Positions 9,610-19,238 of a stretch of DNA of 64,000 nt are shown one piece after another. Within the stretch, counting starts at the first letter, position 1. The number at the start of each line of letters is the position of its first letter. Under the pieces are notes generated by a model. The model ran no database searches, was not told the DNA's origin, and worked only from the letters and a program-made list of their open reading frames with translations. The translations under genes and the position numbers were made by a program. This stretch comes from Mucilaginibacter aquariorum (GTDB taxonomy: Bacteria > Bacteroidota > Bacteroidia > Sphingobacteriales > Sphingobacteriaceae). Where the stretch lies: the NCBI RefSeq assembly GCF_024498135.1, contig NZ_JANHOH010000001.1:62001-126000 (forward strand). The letters run 5' to 3'.

Positions 9610-11994
9610 TTATTTATTCTTATCCAGCACCTCAAAATTTATTTGCAAGGTGTTGCCATTGGCATCTACTAAAGTGAGTTTATGTTTCCCTGCCGATGGG
9701 TTTAGTGCCATCTGATGATACGCGCTGCTTTCGCCCACATACTTATCATCCAGATGCCAGAAGATCTTTATACCGGGCTGCCTGTGTGCCGCATTACATA
9801 TAATACGACCGCGTTTGCCATCCGCCTCCAGCGGTACATACACTTTCGCGCCATCTTTGGGATATATCAGTTCCATAGGGTTGGCCTCGGCCTGCTCGCA
9901 TCCCGGCCCAAAAGGCGGCAATACGTGATACTGATAATTCTTGGTCTTGTAATAGTATTCCATAGAAGGCGGTAGTACAAACCATGTTTTGTTAATAATA
10001 TTATCCGGCGACGCGCAATTACCTGTAACCTGTAATTTTTGGTCTGCCGATAAATGCACCAGTTTATGCCAGGGACAAACAGGGGCTTTTAATCCGGTTT
10101 TGGGTACCCATTGCTCTACCGGCCTGTCACAATATTGCCCTGCCCGGTAGCCGCTTTCGCGGCATACGTTTATCTTTACCAGTTCGCCTGTCGGCTCGTC
10201 AAACCAATCACGGGCAGCGGGTAACAAACGAAAGATCTCGAACAGTACCGGCGCCGCTGTATTAATGCCCGTAAGGCCCGGCCGACCCTCGCCATCGGTA
10301 TTACCCACCCAAACGCCAACCACGTATTTTGGGGTAACACCAATTGCCCATCCATCCCTAAAGCCAAAACTGGTGCCCGTTTTCCAGGCTATACGCTGTG
10401 TCGAGCTAAATTGCTGCCAAAGCATTTCCTCGCCGGGGCGCATAACCTCCTCCATGGCCTGTAAGGTATAAAATATCGATCCGGCATCCAACAGGCCATT
10501 TTTTTCTAAAGATGGCTTTTGCGGGGGCGATAATGTATAAACAGGAGCATGGTAATCTTGGTTATTGTATTTGCTGCCATTCTTATTATAATGGTTCAAC
10601 ACCCTTGCCATATCTGCGTAAGCGCCGGTGAGTTCCCAAAGGGTGTTTTCGCCGCCACCTAATATCAATGATAGACCATAATGATCGGCAGGTTGCTTTA
10701 GGGTGGTAATGCCCACCTTTTTCAGCATATCATAAAAGCGTTCGTATTTATACTGCTGCAGCATTTTTACGGCGGGCACATTCAATGAACGCGATAAAGC
10801 ATTAGATGCGGGCACAGCGCCATCATAACCCAGATCAAAATTCTCAGGGTGATAGCCCGCTATTTGCGTAGGTACATCGGGGATCAGGCTGTTAGGCAAT
10901 ATCAAACCATCGTGCAGCATACTGGCATAAAGCAAGGGTTTTAACGTACTCCCCGGACTGCGTGGCGCATTTACCACGTCTACATCGCTTTCCATTTCGG
11001 GGTCTTCGCGGTGGGCTATATTGCCGGCGTAGGCAAGGGTGGCGCCTGTTTCCACATCCAACACAACCGCGGCAATGTTATTAATATCATTTGCCTTTAA
11101 AACGTGGTGATGCTTCTCTAATATATCGCCAACCTGTTCCTGTAAATTAGTTTTTATAGTGGTGGTAATGCGGGTTAGGGCCTGTTTTTTGTTTTGATAG
11201 TCGGCCTTAAAGCGCTGCAGCAGATGAGGGGCCATTTGCGGCAGGGGCACAGGCTTTTCGGGCACAGGCTCAAACTTGGCAAGCGAAGCCGTTGTGCTGT
11301 CAATAACGCCTTGCTTATAAAGTCTGTCAAGCAAAAGGTTACGTTTCTTTAGCAGGATCAGTCGGTTTTTACCGGGATGTACCAGCGATGGCGAATTTGG
11401 CAAAACGGCCAGCGCAGCCATTTCTCCCCACGACAACTTGTCCGGCCCGCGACCAAAGTAGCGCCATGATGCGGCATCAAGTCCGATTACATTACTGCCA
11501 AATGGGGCATTGCTGGCATAAAGGGCCATTATTTCTTTTTTGCTGAACCCCATCTCCAGCCGTAGGGCCATAAATATTTCGCCGATTTTATTCCAGATGG
11601 TTCGGTTATGGCGGGTTGCCAGGCGTATCACCTGCATGGTAATGGTGCTGCCGCCGCTGGTTACTTTTTTTGATTTAATATTTTGCTTAACGGCACGGCT
11701 AAACGCCAGCGCATCAAAACCGGGGTGATATTCAAAGCGCTTGTCTTCAAAAGCTATTATACATTTTCTGAATTTTTCGGGCACCTCTGCATTATACGGA
11801 AACCGCCATTGCCCATCGGCAGCAATTGACGCGCCCAGTAACTGGCCGGCATCGTCATCAATAACAAAAGAGGTGGGGCTGCTAAAAAGTGGTTTGGGCA
11901 GGCAAAGGGCAAACCATAATATTAAAGCAAATAAAATAGCCATTAATATCATTACTTTTGGCTTTTTCAGGTTTTGCTTTATTCGCGATAGCAT
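9610..11994 (-). CDS. pbpC: Penicillin-binding protein 1C (bifunctional glycosyltransferase/transpeptidase)
   Basis: A 794-residue class A PBP of the 1C type. Residues about 15-33 form one membrane anchor. The GT51 glycosyltransferase domain follows, with catalytic Glu in FEDKRFEYHPGFD (about 83) and GGSTITMQ (about 114-121). The transpeptidase domain carries SPGSTLKP with the active Ser at about 349, and KTGTSFGFRDGWAIG. The last about 90 residues form the C-terminal domain typical of PBP1C. It polymerises and crosslinks peptidoglycan at the cytoplasmic membrane. In many bacteria an alpha-2-macroglobulin gene accompanies pbpC. None is adjacent here, and the downstream neighbour is an exonuclease. 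Confidence 0.95.
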   Translation of the reverse strand: MLSRIKQNLKKPKVMILMAILFALILWFALCLPKPLFSSPTSFVIDDDAGQLLGASIAADGQWRFPYNAEVPEKFRKCIIAFEDKRFEYHPGFDALAFSRAVKQNIKSKKVTSGGSTITMQVIRLATRHNRTIWNKIGEIFMALRLEMGFSKKEIMALYASNAPFGSNVIGLDAASWRYFGRGPDKLSWGEMAALAVLPNSPSLVHPGKNRLILLKKRNLLLDRLYKQGVIDSTTASLAKFEPVPEKPVPLPQMAPHLLQRFKADYQNKKQALTRITTTIKTNLQEQVGDILEKHHHVLKANDINNIAAVVLDVETGATLAYAGNIAHREDPEMESDVDVVNAPRSPGSTLKPLLYASMLHDGLILPNSLIPDVPTQIAGYHPENFDLGYDGAVPASNALSRSLNVPAVKMLQQYKYERFYDMLKKVGITTLKQPADHYGLSLILGGGENTLWELTGAYADMARVLNHYNKNGSKYNNQDYHAPVYTLSPPQKPSLEKNGLLDAGSIFYTLQAMEEVMRPGEEMLWQQFSSTQRIAWKTGTSFGFRDGWAIGVTPKYVVGVWVGNTDGEGRPGLTGINTAAPVLFEIFRLLPAARDWFDEPTGELVKINVCRESGYRAGQYCDRPVEQWVPKTGLKAPVCPWHKLVHLSADQKLQVTGNCASPDNIINKTWFVLPPSMEYYYKTKNYQYHVLPPFGPGCEQAEANPMELIYPKDGAKVYVPLEADGKRGRIICNAAHRQPGIKIFWHLDDKYVGESSAYHQMALNPSAGKHKLTLVDANGNTLQINFEVLDKNK

Positions 11995-12015
11995 TAATTT
12001 GGCACTTTATAATCC

Positions 12016-12744
12016 ATGATGAAAATAGGTAAATTATCAATAATTATCCCTGCTTATAACGAAGGTGGTACCATTCACCTCATTTTAAACAAGATAAAAG
12101 CTGTTGAACTGATTGATGAGATAAAAAAGGAAATTATAATTGTGGATGATTGCTCAACTGATGATACCGAACAAGCCGTTGCCGGTTATTGCGCAGAGCA
12201 TCCCGATCTTGATATTAAATACTTCAGGCATTTAAAAAATCAGGGAAAGGGGGCGTCATTACATACCGGTATCGCACAGGCTACAGGCCAATACACTATT
12301 ATTCAGGATGCCGATCTGGAATATGACCCCCGGGAATATAACGACTTGTTAAGGCCTGTTTGTAATGGCTTTGCCGATGTGGTTTACGGTTCCAGGTTTA
12401 TGGGCAGTAACCCGCACCGGATACTTTTCTTTTGGCATACCATAGGTAACAGGTGGTTAACATTCTTATCAAACATGATGAGCAATCTTAACCTTACCGA
12501 TATGGAAACCTGTTATAAGTTATTTGATACCAAGCTTATACAATCAATAAAATTAAGAGAACAACGTTTTGGTTTTGAGCCTGAAGTTACTATAAAGGTC
12601 TCGCGGATACCAAAAATACGCATCTACGAAGTAGGTATTTCTTACTATGGCCGTACGTACGACGATGGCAAGAAGATAGGATGGAAGGATGGGATACGCG
12701 CTATTTTCTGTATCCTTAAATATGGGTTGTTTGGTGCTAAATAA
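12016..12744 (+). CDS. Family 2 glycosyltransferase
   Basis: A 242-residue GT-A enzyme. KLSIIIPAYNEGGTIHLIL opens the nucleotide-sugar fold, IIVDDCSTDDTE follows, and QDADLEYDPREY carries the metal-binding acidic motif. FGFEPEVTIKVSRI lies near the end. It has no membrane segments, so it matches the compact dolichol/undecaprenyl-phosphate sugar transferase-like members. The acceptor is unknown. It diverges from pbpC with 21 bp between the starts and is followed 6 bp later by the methyltransferase gene. Confidence 0.9.
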   Translation: MMKIGKLSIIIPAYNEGGTIHLILNKIKAVELIDEIKKEIIIVDDCSTDDTEQAVAGYCAEHPDLDIKYFRHLKNQGKGASLHTGIAQATGQYTIIQDADLEYDPREYNDLLRPVCNGFADVVYGSRFMGSNPHRILFFWHTIGNRWLTFLSNMMSNLNLTDMETCYKLFDTKLIQSIKLREQRFGFEPEVTIKVSRIPKIRIYEVGISYYGRTYDDGKKIGWKDGIRAIFCILKYGLFGAK

Positions 12745-12750
12745 GCCACA

Positions 12751-13461
12751 GTGGATATCTTTAAATTTAAACAGTTTAATGTAGACCAAAGCGGTTGCGC
12801 CATGAAGGTGAATACCGATGGTGTATTACTTGGTGCTTTGGCCGAAGCCAATACACCGCAAAGCATTGTAGATATAGGTACCGGCACAGGCGTAATTGCC
12901 TTGATGCTGGCGCAGCGTTTTACCGAAGCTAAAATTGATGCTGTAGAAATTGATAAAGAAGCTGCCGAAATGGCCCGCGAGAATTTTAAAAACTCGCAGT
13001 TTCAACAGCGGCTGTTTTCGCATTTTGATACGTTCGAGGTTTTTTTTGATAACAATAAAGGAAAGAAATACGATCTTATTATATCTAACCCGCCGTTTTT
13101 TTTAGATTCGCTTACATCGGCAAATGATAAAAAGAACCTGGCCCGGCATACGGATGGCTCTTTTTTTATGAGGCTGATCAAATATACCGCCGAATATTTA
13201 ACAGATACCGGTACATGCCAGTTGATAGTGCCCTTGCCAACCGCTATGCTGATAAAAGAACTGCTTCCTAAATATCAGCTGTACCTGCAAAAGATCATCG
13301 CTATAAAATCATTCGCTAATTCTGCATCGCACCGCGAGATCATCACCTTTGGTAAAGAACAAAAAGGTATTTTAGAAAAGCCATTTGTTATATATAACGA
13401 ACCAAAGGTTTACTCGTTAGAATACCGGGGCGCCTTGGCTGGTTTTTTAACGATATTTTAA
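12751..13461 (+). CDS. trmN6: tRNA1(Val) (adenine(37)-N6)-methyltransferase-like protein
   Basis: A 236-residue class I SAM-dependent methyltransferase. The N-terminal segment FKFKQFNVDQSGCAMKVNTD is characteristic of the TrmN6/YfiC group. The SAM site is VDIGTGTGVIALMLA (about 42-56) and the N6-adenine catalytic motif is IISNPPFF (about 110). The start is GTG: the in-frame codon three positions upstream is the stop codon of the glycosyltransferase, so no earlier start exists. By family, it modifies A37 of tRNA-Val. Confidence 0.88.
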   Translation: MDIFKFKQFNVDQSGCAMKVNTDGVLLGALAEANTPQSIVDIGTGTGVIALMLAQRFTEAKIDAVEIDKEAAEMARENFKNSQFQQRLFSHFDTFEVFFDNNKGKKYDLIISNPPFFLDSLTSANDKKNLARHTDGSFFMRLIKYTAEYLTDTGTCQLIVPLPTAMLIKELLPKYQLYLQKIIAIKSFANSASHREIITFGKEQKGILEKPFVIYNEPKVYSLEYRGALAGFLTIF

Positions 13462-13462
13462 A

Positions 13463-13494
13463 AATCTAAAATCGTACATCTACAATCTAAAATC
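13463..13494 (+). repeat. Direct repeat of AATCTAAAATC in the spacer before the phosphoesterase gene
   Basis: The 11-mer AATCTAAAATC occurs at 13463-13473 and again at 13484-13494, a 21-bp period. The spacer between trmN6 and the phosphoesterase gene consists almost wholly of it. It looks like a small intergenic repeat; a regulatory role is possible but unsupported. Confidence 0.5.
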
Positions 13495-13496
13495 AA

Positions 13497-13988
13497 ATGA
13501 CCCGCATAGGCCTAATATCAGACACTCACGGTTTTTTGGATGACGCAGTTTTCAAGCATTTTGAAAACTGTGACGAGATCTGGCATGCCGGTGATTTCGG
13601 AAATATAGAACTTGCCGATAAGTTGGCGGCCTTTAAACCGCTTAGAGGGGTTTATGGCAATATTGATGGGAAAGACATCCGCGAGGTTTATCCGGAGCAC
13701 CTTCGTTTTATGTGCGAAAAGGTAGATGTTTGGATGACGCATATAGGCGGGTATCCGGATAGGTACGCGCCGGACGTGAAGCGTGAAATATACACTAAGC
13801 CTCCAGGCTTATTTATCAGCGGCCATTCGCATATCCTGAAAGTAATTTATGATAAAAAGATAAATTGTTTGCACTTAAACCCCGGTGCAGCTGGGAAACA
13901 GGGCTGGCACAAGGTGCGAACTTTAATAAGATTTTCTATAACTGATGAAAAAATTCATACCTTAGACGTTATTGAATTGCATAAATAA
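13497..13988 (+). CDS. YfcE/MJ0936-type metallophosphoesterase
   Basis: A 163-residue calcineurin-like phosphoesterase. All metal-site motifs are visible: ISDTHG (about 6-11), HAGDFGN (about 31-37), YGNIDG (about 53-58), MTHIGG, FISGHSH (about 100-106) and LNPGAAG. The size matches the small YfcE/MJ0936 family of metal-dependent phosphodiesterases with unclear natural substrate. It is upstream of fbp by 23 bp and likely shares a transcript. Confidence 0.9.
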   Translation: MTRIGLISDTHGFLDDAVFKHFENCDEIWHAGDFGNIELADKLAAFKPLRGVYGNIDGKDIREVYPEHLRFMCEKVDVWMTHIGGYPDRYAPDVKREIYTKPPGLFISGHSHILKVIYDKKINCLHLNPGAAGKQGWHKVRTLIRFSITDEKIHTLDVIELHK

Positions 13989-14011
13989 TATGTAAAAAAT
14001 ACACTAAGCCT

Positions 14012-15061
14012 ATGAAAGCAGTTAAAACTTTAGGTCAATTTATTATCGAAAAACAAGCCGACTTCCCATACGCGAAGGGGGAGTTGTCGCGCCTGTTGCG
14101 TGATATAGGTATTGCCGCCAAAATTGTGAACCGGGAGGTTAACAAAGCCGGACTTGCCGATATCCTGGGCGACGCCGGAACCATGAACATTCAGGGCGAA
14201 GGGCAAAAGAAGCTGGATGTTTACGCCAATGAGCAATTCATTTCTGCCCTTAAATGTGGCGGTGAATGCTGCATGGTAGCATCCGAAGAAAACGATGAAT
14301 GTATCCACATCGAATCTGAGATCTCTAAAGATGCTAAATATGTTGTAGCTATCGACCCATTGGACGGTTCATCAAACATTGATGTAAATGTGGGAATAGG
14401 TACCATCTTCTCCATCTATCGCCGGATCTCTCCCCAAGGCAAGGCCGATTTAAAAGATGTGTTACAACGCGGTATCGAACAGGTGGCAGCCGGTTATGTG
14501 ATATACGGCTCATCAACTATGCTGGTTTATACTACAGGCAAGGGCGTTAACGGCTTCACACTCGATCCATCAATAGGGGAGTTTTGTCTGTCACACCCGG
14601 ATCTGCGCATTCCCGATGATGGCGTTATTTATTCAATAAATGAAGGTTATTACTCGCACTTTCCGGATGGGGTAAAGAAATATATTAAATATTGCCAGGT
14701 AGAGGATACTAAAACCCAAAGGCCTTATACTTCCCGTTATATAGGTTCCATGGTTGCCGATTTGCACCGCAACATGATAAAGGGCGGTATTTTTATTTAC
14801 CCTTTAACTGCCGCCGCGCCTAATGGTAAGCTGCGTTTAGTGTACGAGTGTAACCCAATGGCGTTTATAATAGAACAAGCCGGGGGTATGGCCAGTAATG
14901 GATATAACCGGATACTGGAACTGGAAGTAACCGAACTGCATCAACGCACAGCTATCTTCATTGGCTCAAAAAACATGGTTAAAAAAGCCGAAGAAATGAT
15001 GGCCTGCTTTTCGCCCCAGCTTATTAAAAAGAATTTTGAAGGCGAAGTGTGTTTGCAGTGA
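14012..15061 (+). CDS. fbp: Class 1 fructose-1,6-bisphosphatase
   Basis: A 349-residue enzyme of gluconeogenesis that removes the 1-phosphate of fructose-1,6-bisphosphate. The hallmark metal and substrate motif is [20 protein letters not shown] (about 110-130). [17 protein letters not shown] and [21 protein letters not shown] are the class 1 substrate-binding stretches. Length is normal. It ends next to an inverted-repeat cluster that separates it from the convergent rnhA. Confidence 0.96.
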   Translation: MKAVKTLGQFIIEKQADFPYAKGELSRLLRDIGIAAKIVNREVNKAGLADILGDAGTMNIQGEGQKKLDVYANEQFISALKCGGECCMVASEENDECIHIESEISKDAKYVVAIDPLDGSSNIDVNVGIGTIFSIYRRISPQGKADLKDVLQRGIEQVAAGYVIYGSSTMLVYTTGKGVNGFTLDPSIGEFCLSHPDLRIPDDGVIYSINEGYYSHFPDGVKKYIKYCQVEDTKTQRPYTSRYIGSMVADLHRNMIKGGIFIYPLTAAAPNGKLRLVYECNPMAFIIEQAGGMASNGYNRILELEVTELHQRTAIFIGSKNMVKKAEEMMACFSPQLIKKNFEGEVCLQ

Positions 15062-15064
15062 TTT

Positions 15065-15139
15065 TAGTCGATAGTCCATGGTCGATAGTCCATAGCTGTG
15101 ATATAGTTAAACTATCGTCTATGGACTATGGTCTATCGG
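15065..15139. repeat. Inverted-repeat cluster between convergent fbp and rnhA (possible bidirectional terminator)
   Basis: The unit GTCGATAGTCCATG occurs twice in tandem (from 15068 and 15081), and its complement follows. ATAGTCCATAG (15085-15095) pairs perfectly with CTATGGACTAT (15119-15129). An inner palindrome ATAGTTAAACTAT lies in the loop. The position between two converging genes suits transcription termination. The tandem unit suggests a dispersed intergenic repeat. Confidence 0.7.
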
Positions 15140-15142
15140 CTC

Positions 15143-15610
15143 TTACACACCCGCTTTAGCGGCCTCCATTTCAAAAACGGTATCTATTAGCAGGTCTTTT
15201 TGTTTGCCCGCAGCTACGGCAAGCTGGTCGCAGCGCTCGTTTTCGGGATGACCATTATGGCCGCGTACCCATACAAATTTAATGTTGTGCAACTTGCTGA
15301 TGGTTAAATAGCGTAACCACAGGTCTTTATTTTTTTTGCCTGCAAAGCCTTTTGCTACCCAGCCATGTACCCAGCGTTTTTCAATAGCATCTATAACATA
15401 TTTGGAGTCGGAGTAGATAGTAACAGACTGATTTGGTGATTTGATAGCTTCCAGTCCGGTTATAACGGCCAGCAGTTCCATGCGGTTATTGGTGGTTTTA
15501 CGAAACCCGGCAGACAGCTCTTTATAATGCTGGCCAAACCTCATAATAACCCCGTAACCACCCGGACCCGGGTTTCCACTTGACGAACCGTCTGTGTAAA
15601 TCTCTATCAT
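15143..15610 (-). CDS. rnhA: Ribonuclease HI
   Basis: A 155-residue enzyme that cuts the RNA strand of RNA-DNA hybrids. The catalytic carboxylates are all in place: IYTDGSSSGNPGPGGYG (Asp), NNRMELLAVITGL (Glu), TIYSDSKYVID (Asp) and VRGHNGHPENERCDQLA (His loop and last Asp). Length matches bacterial RNase HI. It converges on fbp. Confidence 0.96.
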   Translation of the reverse strand: MIEIYTDGSSSGNPGPGGYGVIMRFGQHYKELSAGFRKTTNNRMELLAVITGLEAIKSPNQSVTIYSDSKYVIDAIEKRWVHGWVAKGFAGKKNKDLWLRYLTISKLHNIKFVWVRGHNGHPENERCDQLAVAAGKQKDLLIDTVFEMEAAKAGV

Positions 15611-15743
15611 GGGGCAAATATAATAAAAGCCCGATACGAAAATTTGTAAAGCGCAGGCAGTGGTGCTTTGGTTACTGTAGTCCCGCTATTCGCTTATACG
15701 CGCACAGGCATTAGTCACAGGCCGGTACCCGCTGCTATCGGGT

Positions 15744-17834
15744 TTAATTAACTTTCTTTACCTTCAATCTTAACGAATTTCCGATCACAATCACATCTGA
15801 AAAAGCCATCGCGAATGCACCAACCATAGGGTTAAGGAAACCCAGGGCGGCTACCGGGATAGCGATAATATTATAGGCAAATGCCCAGAAAAGATTTTGT
15901 TTTATAGTAAGCAGCGTATGTCGGCTTATCTGCAGGAATTTCACTACTGATTGCAGGTCGGTATTCAGCAATATCACTTTGGCCGATTGAATGGCGATAT
16001 GGCTGGCATCATTCATAGATACGCCCACATCGGCCTGGGTTAGGGCAGGGGCATCGTTTATGCCATCGCCTATCATAATGGTTTTGCCTTTTTTGCGGTA
16101 CATATCAACTACCTGCAGCTTATCATCAGGCAGCATTTCGAAATGTACCTCATCAATGTTCAATGTTTTAGCAACAGCCAAACAGCGCGATTTTTTGTCG
16201 CCGCTTAATAAAACGGGAGTGATGCCATCCTTTTTCAACTGGGCTATCAGGCTCGCTGCATCGGGTTTTATGGTATCGTCAACGGCTATCTGCGCCATGC
16301 GCACCTGGTTGCGGTACAGCGTAAGGTAAAAGTTATCTTCTGTTTTATGTTTAGCCGTACCCAAAAAGTAGCGGTTGCCATCCACATCCTCAGCACGCAT
16401 GCCAAGTCCTTTTTCTTCTGTTACTGCACGTAATATTAGTTTTTGCTGTGGTAACTGAAGTAACTCGTTCACCATTGATTTGGCTATAGGGTGATTAGAT
16501 CGCTCCTCAATAGCCATTATTACCCCGCGGATCTGCTCGATAGTAAAGCCCTCTTCGGGCTTTATATGATGTATGCTGAATTTCCCGGTGGTTAGTGTAC
16601 CTGTTTTATCAAATATTACATACCTGGTATTGGCAACCGCTTCAATGGTATCGCCACCTTTAATAAGGATGCCATTTTTTGCTGCACGGCCTAAGCCCAC
16701 CATTACAGCAGTTGGCGTGGCTAAACCCATTGCGCAAGGGCAGGAGATCACCAATACCGCGATAGCATTCATCATAGAGCGTTGCAGCCCGGCATCGGTA
16801 GCAAAATAGGTTATTACAAATGTTGTAAGCGCTATTAATATTACAACAGGCACAAATATCGAGGCCACCTTATCGCCCAGCTTTTGAACAGGTGGTTTAG
16901 CAGCCTGCGCTTTTTTCATCAGGTCGATGATCTGCGATAGCGTGCTGTTGGAACCAACTTTGGTAGCCATTATGCGGATGTTTCCCTGCTGCAGGATAGT
17001 ACCGCCTATGACCTTATCATATTTGGTTTTGGGTACCGGGAGGCTCTCGCCGGTTATCATGGCTTCGTTTACCAAAGCATCGCCGGATAGCACATCGCCG
17101 TCAACAGGTACCTGGTCGCCCTCGTTCACCAGCAGGATATCGCCGGACAAAACATCCTTTGCATTCACCACCTCAACGCCACTTTCCACCACCCGGTTAG
17201 CGTTCACCTGCTGAAACTTTATCAGATCTCTTACCGCCGATGTAGTTTGGTTTACGGAACGTTTCTCGAGCACGTTACCCAGCAACACAAGGGTAATAAT
17301 AGTGGCACTGGTTTCGTAGAACAGGTAATGTTCGCCAAGGTTCTGAACGGTGCCCACCAGGCTGTAAACAAAGGCCGATGTTGAACCGATAAATATCAGC
17401 ACATCCATGTTGGGTACACCATTTTTTAATGAACTATAGGCGCTTTTACCAAAGTGCAGGCAACCTATTACAAAAACCGGAAGGCATAATATTAACTGAA
17501 AAATTGGATTATGTAAAAAGTGCCATGGAAGAACCATATGCAGCAGTAGCGGGGCAGTAAAGAGCGTACAAAAGGCGAATTTGTTCTCTATTTTGGCGAA
17601 AAAAGGCGCTGGCTGCTGGTCTTCTTCATCAACAACTTTAAAACCGAGGCTTTCAATATCTTTTATTATTTGTGGTAGGGCCAACTGGCTTTCATTACTA
17701 AATTTTACCTCTTCGGATGCGAAGCTAACCAGTACATTTTGCAAGCCTTTCTTTTCCAGTAACTTATGAATGCTCATTGCGCAATTGTTGCAATGCATCC
17801 CGGTAACGTTCAATTCCACTAAATGCTCTGCCAT
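15744..17834 (-). CDS. copA: Heavy-metal (copper-type) P1B ATPase
   Basis: I start at the ATG at 17834 (MAEHLVELNVTGMHCNNC); an upstream Met would add 14 residues unlike the family. One N-terminal metal-binding domain carries GMHCNNC. Several membrane segments follow, then the actuator loop with TGES. The intramembrane metal site is SCPCAMGLATP (Cys-Pro-Cys, typical for Cu(I)). The phosphorylation motif is DKTGTLTTG and the hinge is GDGINDAPALTQADVG. The final two membrane helices contain the NxxxxIP/MVGAFAMAFSD pattern typical of CopA-like pumps. It should export Cu(I) from the cytoplasm. It stands alone, with no CopZ or CueR nearby. Confidence 0.93.
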   Translation of the reverse strand: MAEHLVELNVTGMHCNNCAMSIHKLLEKKGLQNVLVSFASEEVKFSNESQLALPQIIKDIESLGFKVVDEEDQQPAPFFAKIENKFAFCTLFTAPLLLHMVLPWHFLHNPIFQLILCLPVFVIGCLHFGKSAYSSLKNGVPNMDVLIFIGSTSAFVYSLVGTVQNLGEHYLFYETSATIITLVLLGNVLEKRSVNQTTSAVRDLIKFQQVNANRVVESGVEVVNAKDVLSGDILLVNEGDQVPVDGDVLSGDALVNEAMITGESLPVPKTKYDKVIGGTILQQGNIRIMATKVGSNSTLSQIIDLMKKAQAAKPPVQKLGDKVASIFVPVVILIALTTFVITYFATDAGLQRSMMNAIAVLVISCPCAMGLATPTAVMVGLGRAAKNGILIKGGDTIEAVANTRYVIFDKTGTLTTGKFSIHHIKPEEGFTIEQIRGVIMAIEERSNHPIAKSMVNELLQLPQQKLILRAVTEEKGLGMRAEDVDGNRYFLGTAKHKTEDNFYLTLYRNQVRMAQIAVDDTIKPDAASLIAQLKKDGITPVLLSGDKKSRCLAVAKTLNIDEVHFEMLPDDKLQVVDMYRKKGKTIMIGDGINDAPALTQADVGVSMNDASHIAIQSAKVILLNTDLQSVVKFLQISRHTLLTIKQNLFWAFAYNIIAIPVAALGFLNPMVGAFAMAFSDVIVIGNSLRLKVKKVN

Positions 17835-17940
17835 AATTACAAATTTAACGTAAGGGCCTGTGAAACAGGTAAGCATAGTGTAATTTTAAAAAATGCTTTG
17901 TAAATTGGGTTTAGATTTCTATTTTTGCAACCTCCAATAC

Positions 17941-18015
17941 GGTAGATGTAGCTCAGTTGGTTAGAGCATCGGTTTGTGGTACCGAGGGTCGTGGGTTCGA
18001 GCCCCATCATTTACC
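17941..18015 (+). tRNA. tRNA-His (anticodon GTG)
   Basis: A full cloverleaf can be folded. The 7-bp acceptor stem begins with GTAGATG and pairs with CATTTAC. An extra 5' G at 17941 faces discriminator C, the hallmark of tRNA-His. The D-arm contains AGCTCAGTTGGTTAGAGC, the anticodon loop is TTGTGGT with anticodon GTG, and the T-arm carries TTCGAGC. The CCA end is not encoded (CCT follows the acceptor). A strong terminator follows directly. Confidence 0.97.
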
Positions 18016-18019
18016 CTTT

Positions 18020-18060
18020 ATGGGGCAAAGTCTTTAAACGAGATTTTGCCCCATTTTTTT
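18020..18060 (+). terminator. Rho-independent terminator of tRNA-His
   Basis: TGGGGCAAA (18021-18029) pairs with TTTGCCCCA (18045-18053), and a run of eight T follows. The position directly after the tRNA fits. Confidence 0.85.
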
Positions 18061-18089
18061 TGCCCGCAACTCTCTGTTTTCCAGATATA

Positions 18090-18290
18090 TTAACTCCACC
18101 GCCCGGTTGAGTTTTCCGGTTCGACATGCCCCTCTACATAGGTCATTTTTTCAGGGAACAAAATACCTACTAGATATCTTTTCGCCTCTATACTGGCAAT
18201 ATCATAGAGTTTGTCAACTTCACAAAGTGCGTTTACGGCCATTTTAGCCAAGATAATTATATACCGATTTTCATTTAGCCTGGCGCCGTT
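18090..18290 (-). pseudogene. Remnant of a serine site-specific recombinase (C-terminal fragment)
   Basis: The minus-strand frame reads NENRYIIILAKMAVNALC, then IASIEAKRYLVGILFPEKMTY. This pattern (…LVGsifPEKl.f…) resembles the C-terminal part of Bacteroidota serine recombinases, which continues with an RTARINEAV-type stretch. Here the similarity ends after YVEGH and the frame runs into unrelated residues and a stop; the catalytic N-terminal domain is absent. It sits just downstream of tRNA-His and abuts a degenerate IS-like end, so it is probably debris of an element that once used this site. The family assignment is by memory of the motif only. Confidence 0.5.
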
Positions 18291-18592
18291 CAAGCTATAA
18301 CATCTTTATTTTTTTCGAAGCTTGAATACCTGGGAAGTTACCAATGTGTCCCCCTGTTGATGGTCGACGCTTTAATAGAGGCATTCCAAAGCGACTTCGC
18401 ATACATAATGAGGCTCCCGTTCATCCGGCAACTGTATTTGGCATATAAACAGGACAGCCAGTATCTAAAGCATAACTACAAAAAAGAGGTGGTCAGTTTG
18501 ATCCGGAATACCCTGGTCAATTTGAACCCGAAACGGGTGGTCAGTTTAAATCGGAATCAGGTGCTCAGTTTGAGCGGAATCTCCAGTTAAAA
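18291..18592 (+). mobile_element. Degenerate IS21-like element end, copy 1, with four 24-bp-spaced repeats
   Basis: About 300 bp here match, in inverted orientation, the segment at 48007-48319. Both begin with CAAGCTATAACATC followed by a T-run and share the peptide frame RQLYLAYKQDSQYLKHNYKK (one substitution in copy 2). Both end in a repeat array. The array has four copies of a GGTCAGTTTGAnCCGGAAT-like unit, starting at 18491, 18515, 18539 and 18563: an exact 24-bp period. Multiple internal repeats of this kind are typical of IS21-family ends. No istA or istB gene is intact. The 77-residue frame may be the end of a transposition gene or chance. Confidence 0.6.
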
Positions 18593-18605
18593 GTAGGGTC
18601 AGATA

Positions 18606-19238
18606 TTATTTGTTCGCGGTATTTTCAAGAAAAATTTCGTCGAATGGTTTATTTCTTTGTTTTTGAAATACATCAGTAAAACGACGATCAACCGGTGCAA
18701 GCAGTTGCATACATAAGCGCTTATCCTCATCGTTAAGGTCGATCAGTATCATGCGGGCAACTTTTAGTACATGCTCTTTAGCTTTATAGAGTATTTCCTC
18801 TCCTTTAGGCGTTACCTTAAGCCGTATAACTCTTTTGTCAGCTTTGTCGCGAAACTCAGTTACAAGTCCTCTTTTCTTCATCCTGATGAGCATGTTTGCT
18901 CCACTGGACAGCTCCATGATATTATTAAAAATGGTCTCTGATTTAATCGGACTGCCCTGGTTATAGATCGTCGCAAGTAAACCGAACTCTTCAATCTGCT
19001 CGAGACCTGACCCTTCAAATGCTTTGTTGGTGTAAGAGAAGTGAAACTTCGCGATACGGCAAATCAAAATTATGAAACGCCCGTTCAAGTCAGGGACAAG
19101 TTTTCCAGGCGGTGGTACGGGATTTTCCTGTTCCTCAATCACAGCCAGGCTACGTCTGTGGAAATCTTCTATGGTGCCATTCGGATATTGCTTCTCGAAG
19201 GCTGCCCATAAATTGACAAGCTCTACAGTTCTATTCAT
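18606..19238 (-). CDS. MarR family transcriptional regulator
   Basis: A winged-helix regulator of about 210 residues. The start ATG at 19238 is preferred, because a TATATTTG box (19251-19258, minus strand) overlaps the more upstream candidate. The central part shows the MarR pattern: FGLLATIYNQGSPIKSETIF, then NIMELSSGANMLIRMKKRGL as recognition helix, and TEFRDKADKRVIRLKVTPKG as the wing. An N-terminal extension of about 70 residues is longer than in small MarR proteins. It probably controls the neighbouring NAD(P)H-binding protein gene or small membrane protein genes; direct evidence is lacking. Confidence 0.85.
   Translation of the reverse strand: MNRTVELVNLWAAFEKQYPNGTIEDFHRRSLAVIEEQENPVPPPGKLVPDLNGRFIILICRIAKFHFSYTNKAFEGSGLEQIEEFGLLATIYNQGSPIKSETIFNNIMELSSGANMLIRMKKRGLVTEFRDKADKRVIRLKVTPKGEEILYKAKEHVLKVARMILIDLNDEDKRLCMQLLAPVDRRFTDVFQKQRNKPFDEIFLENTANK

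Noticed and set aside
18491..18580. The 24-bp-spaced repeats as a CRISPR array
   Set aside because: Units are about 19 bp with 5-bp gaps, with no spacers and no cas genes; they fit transposon-end repeats.
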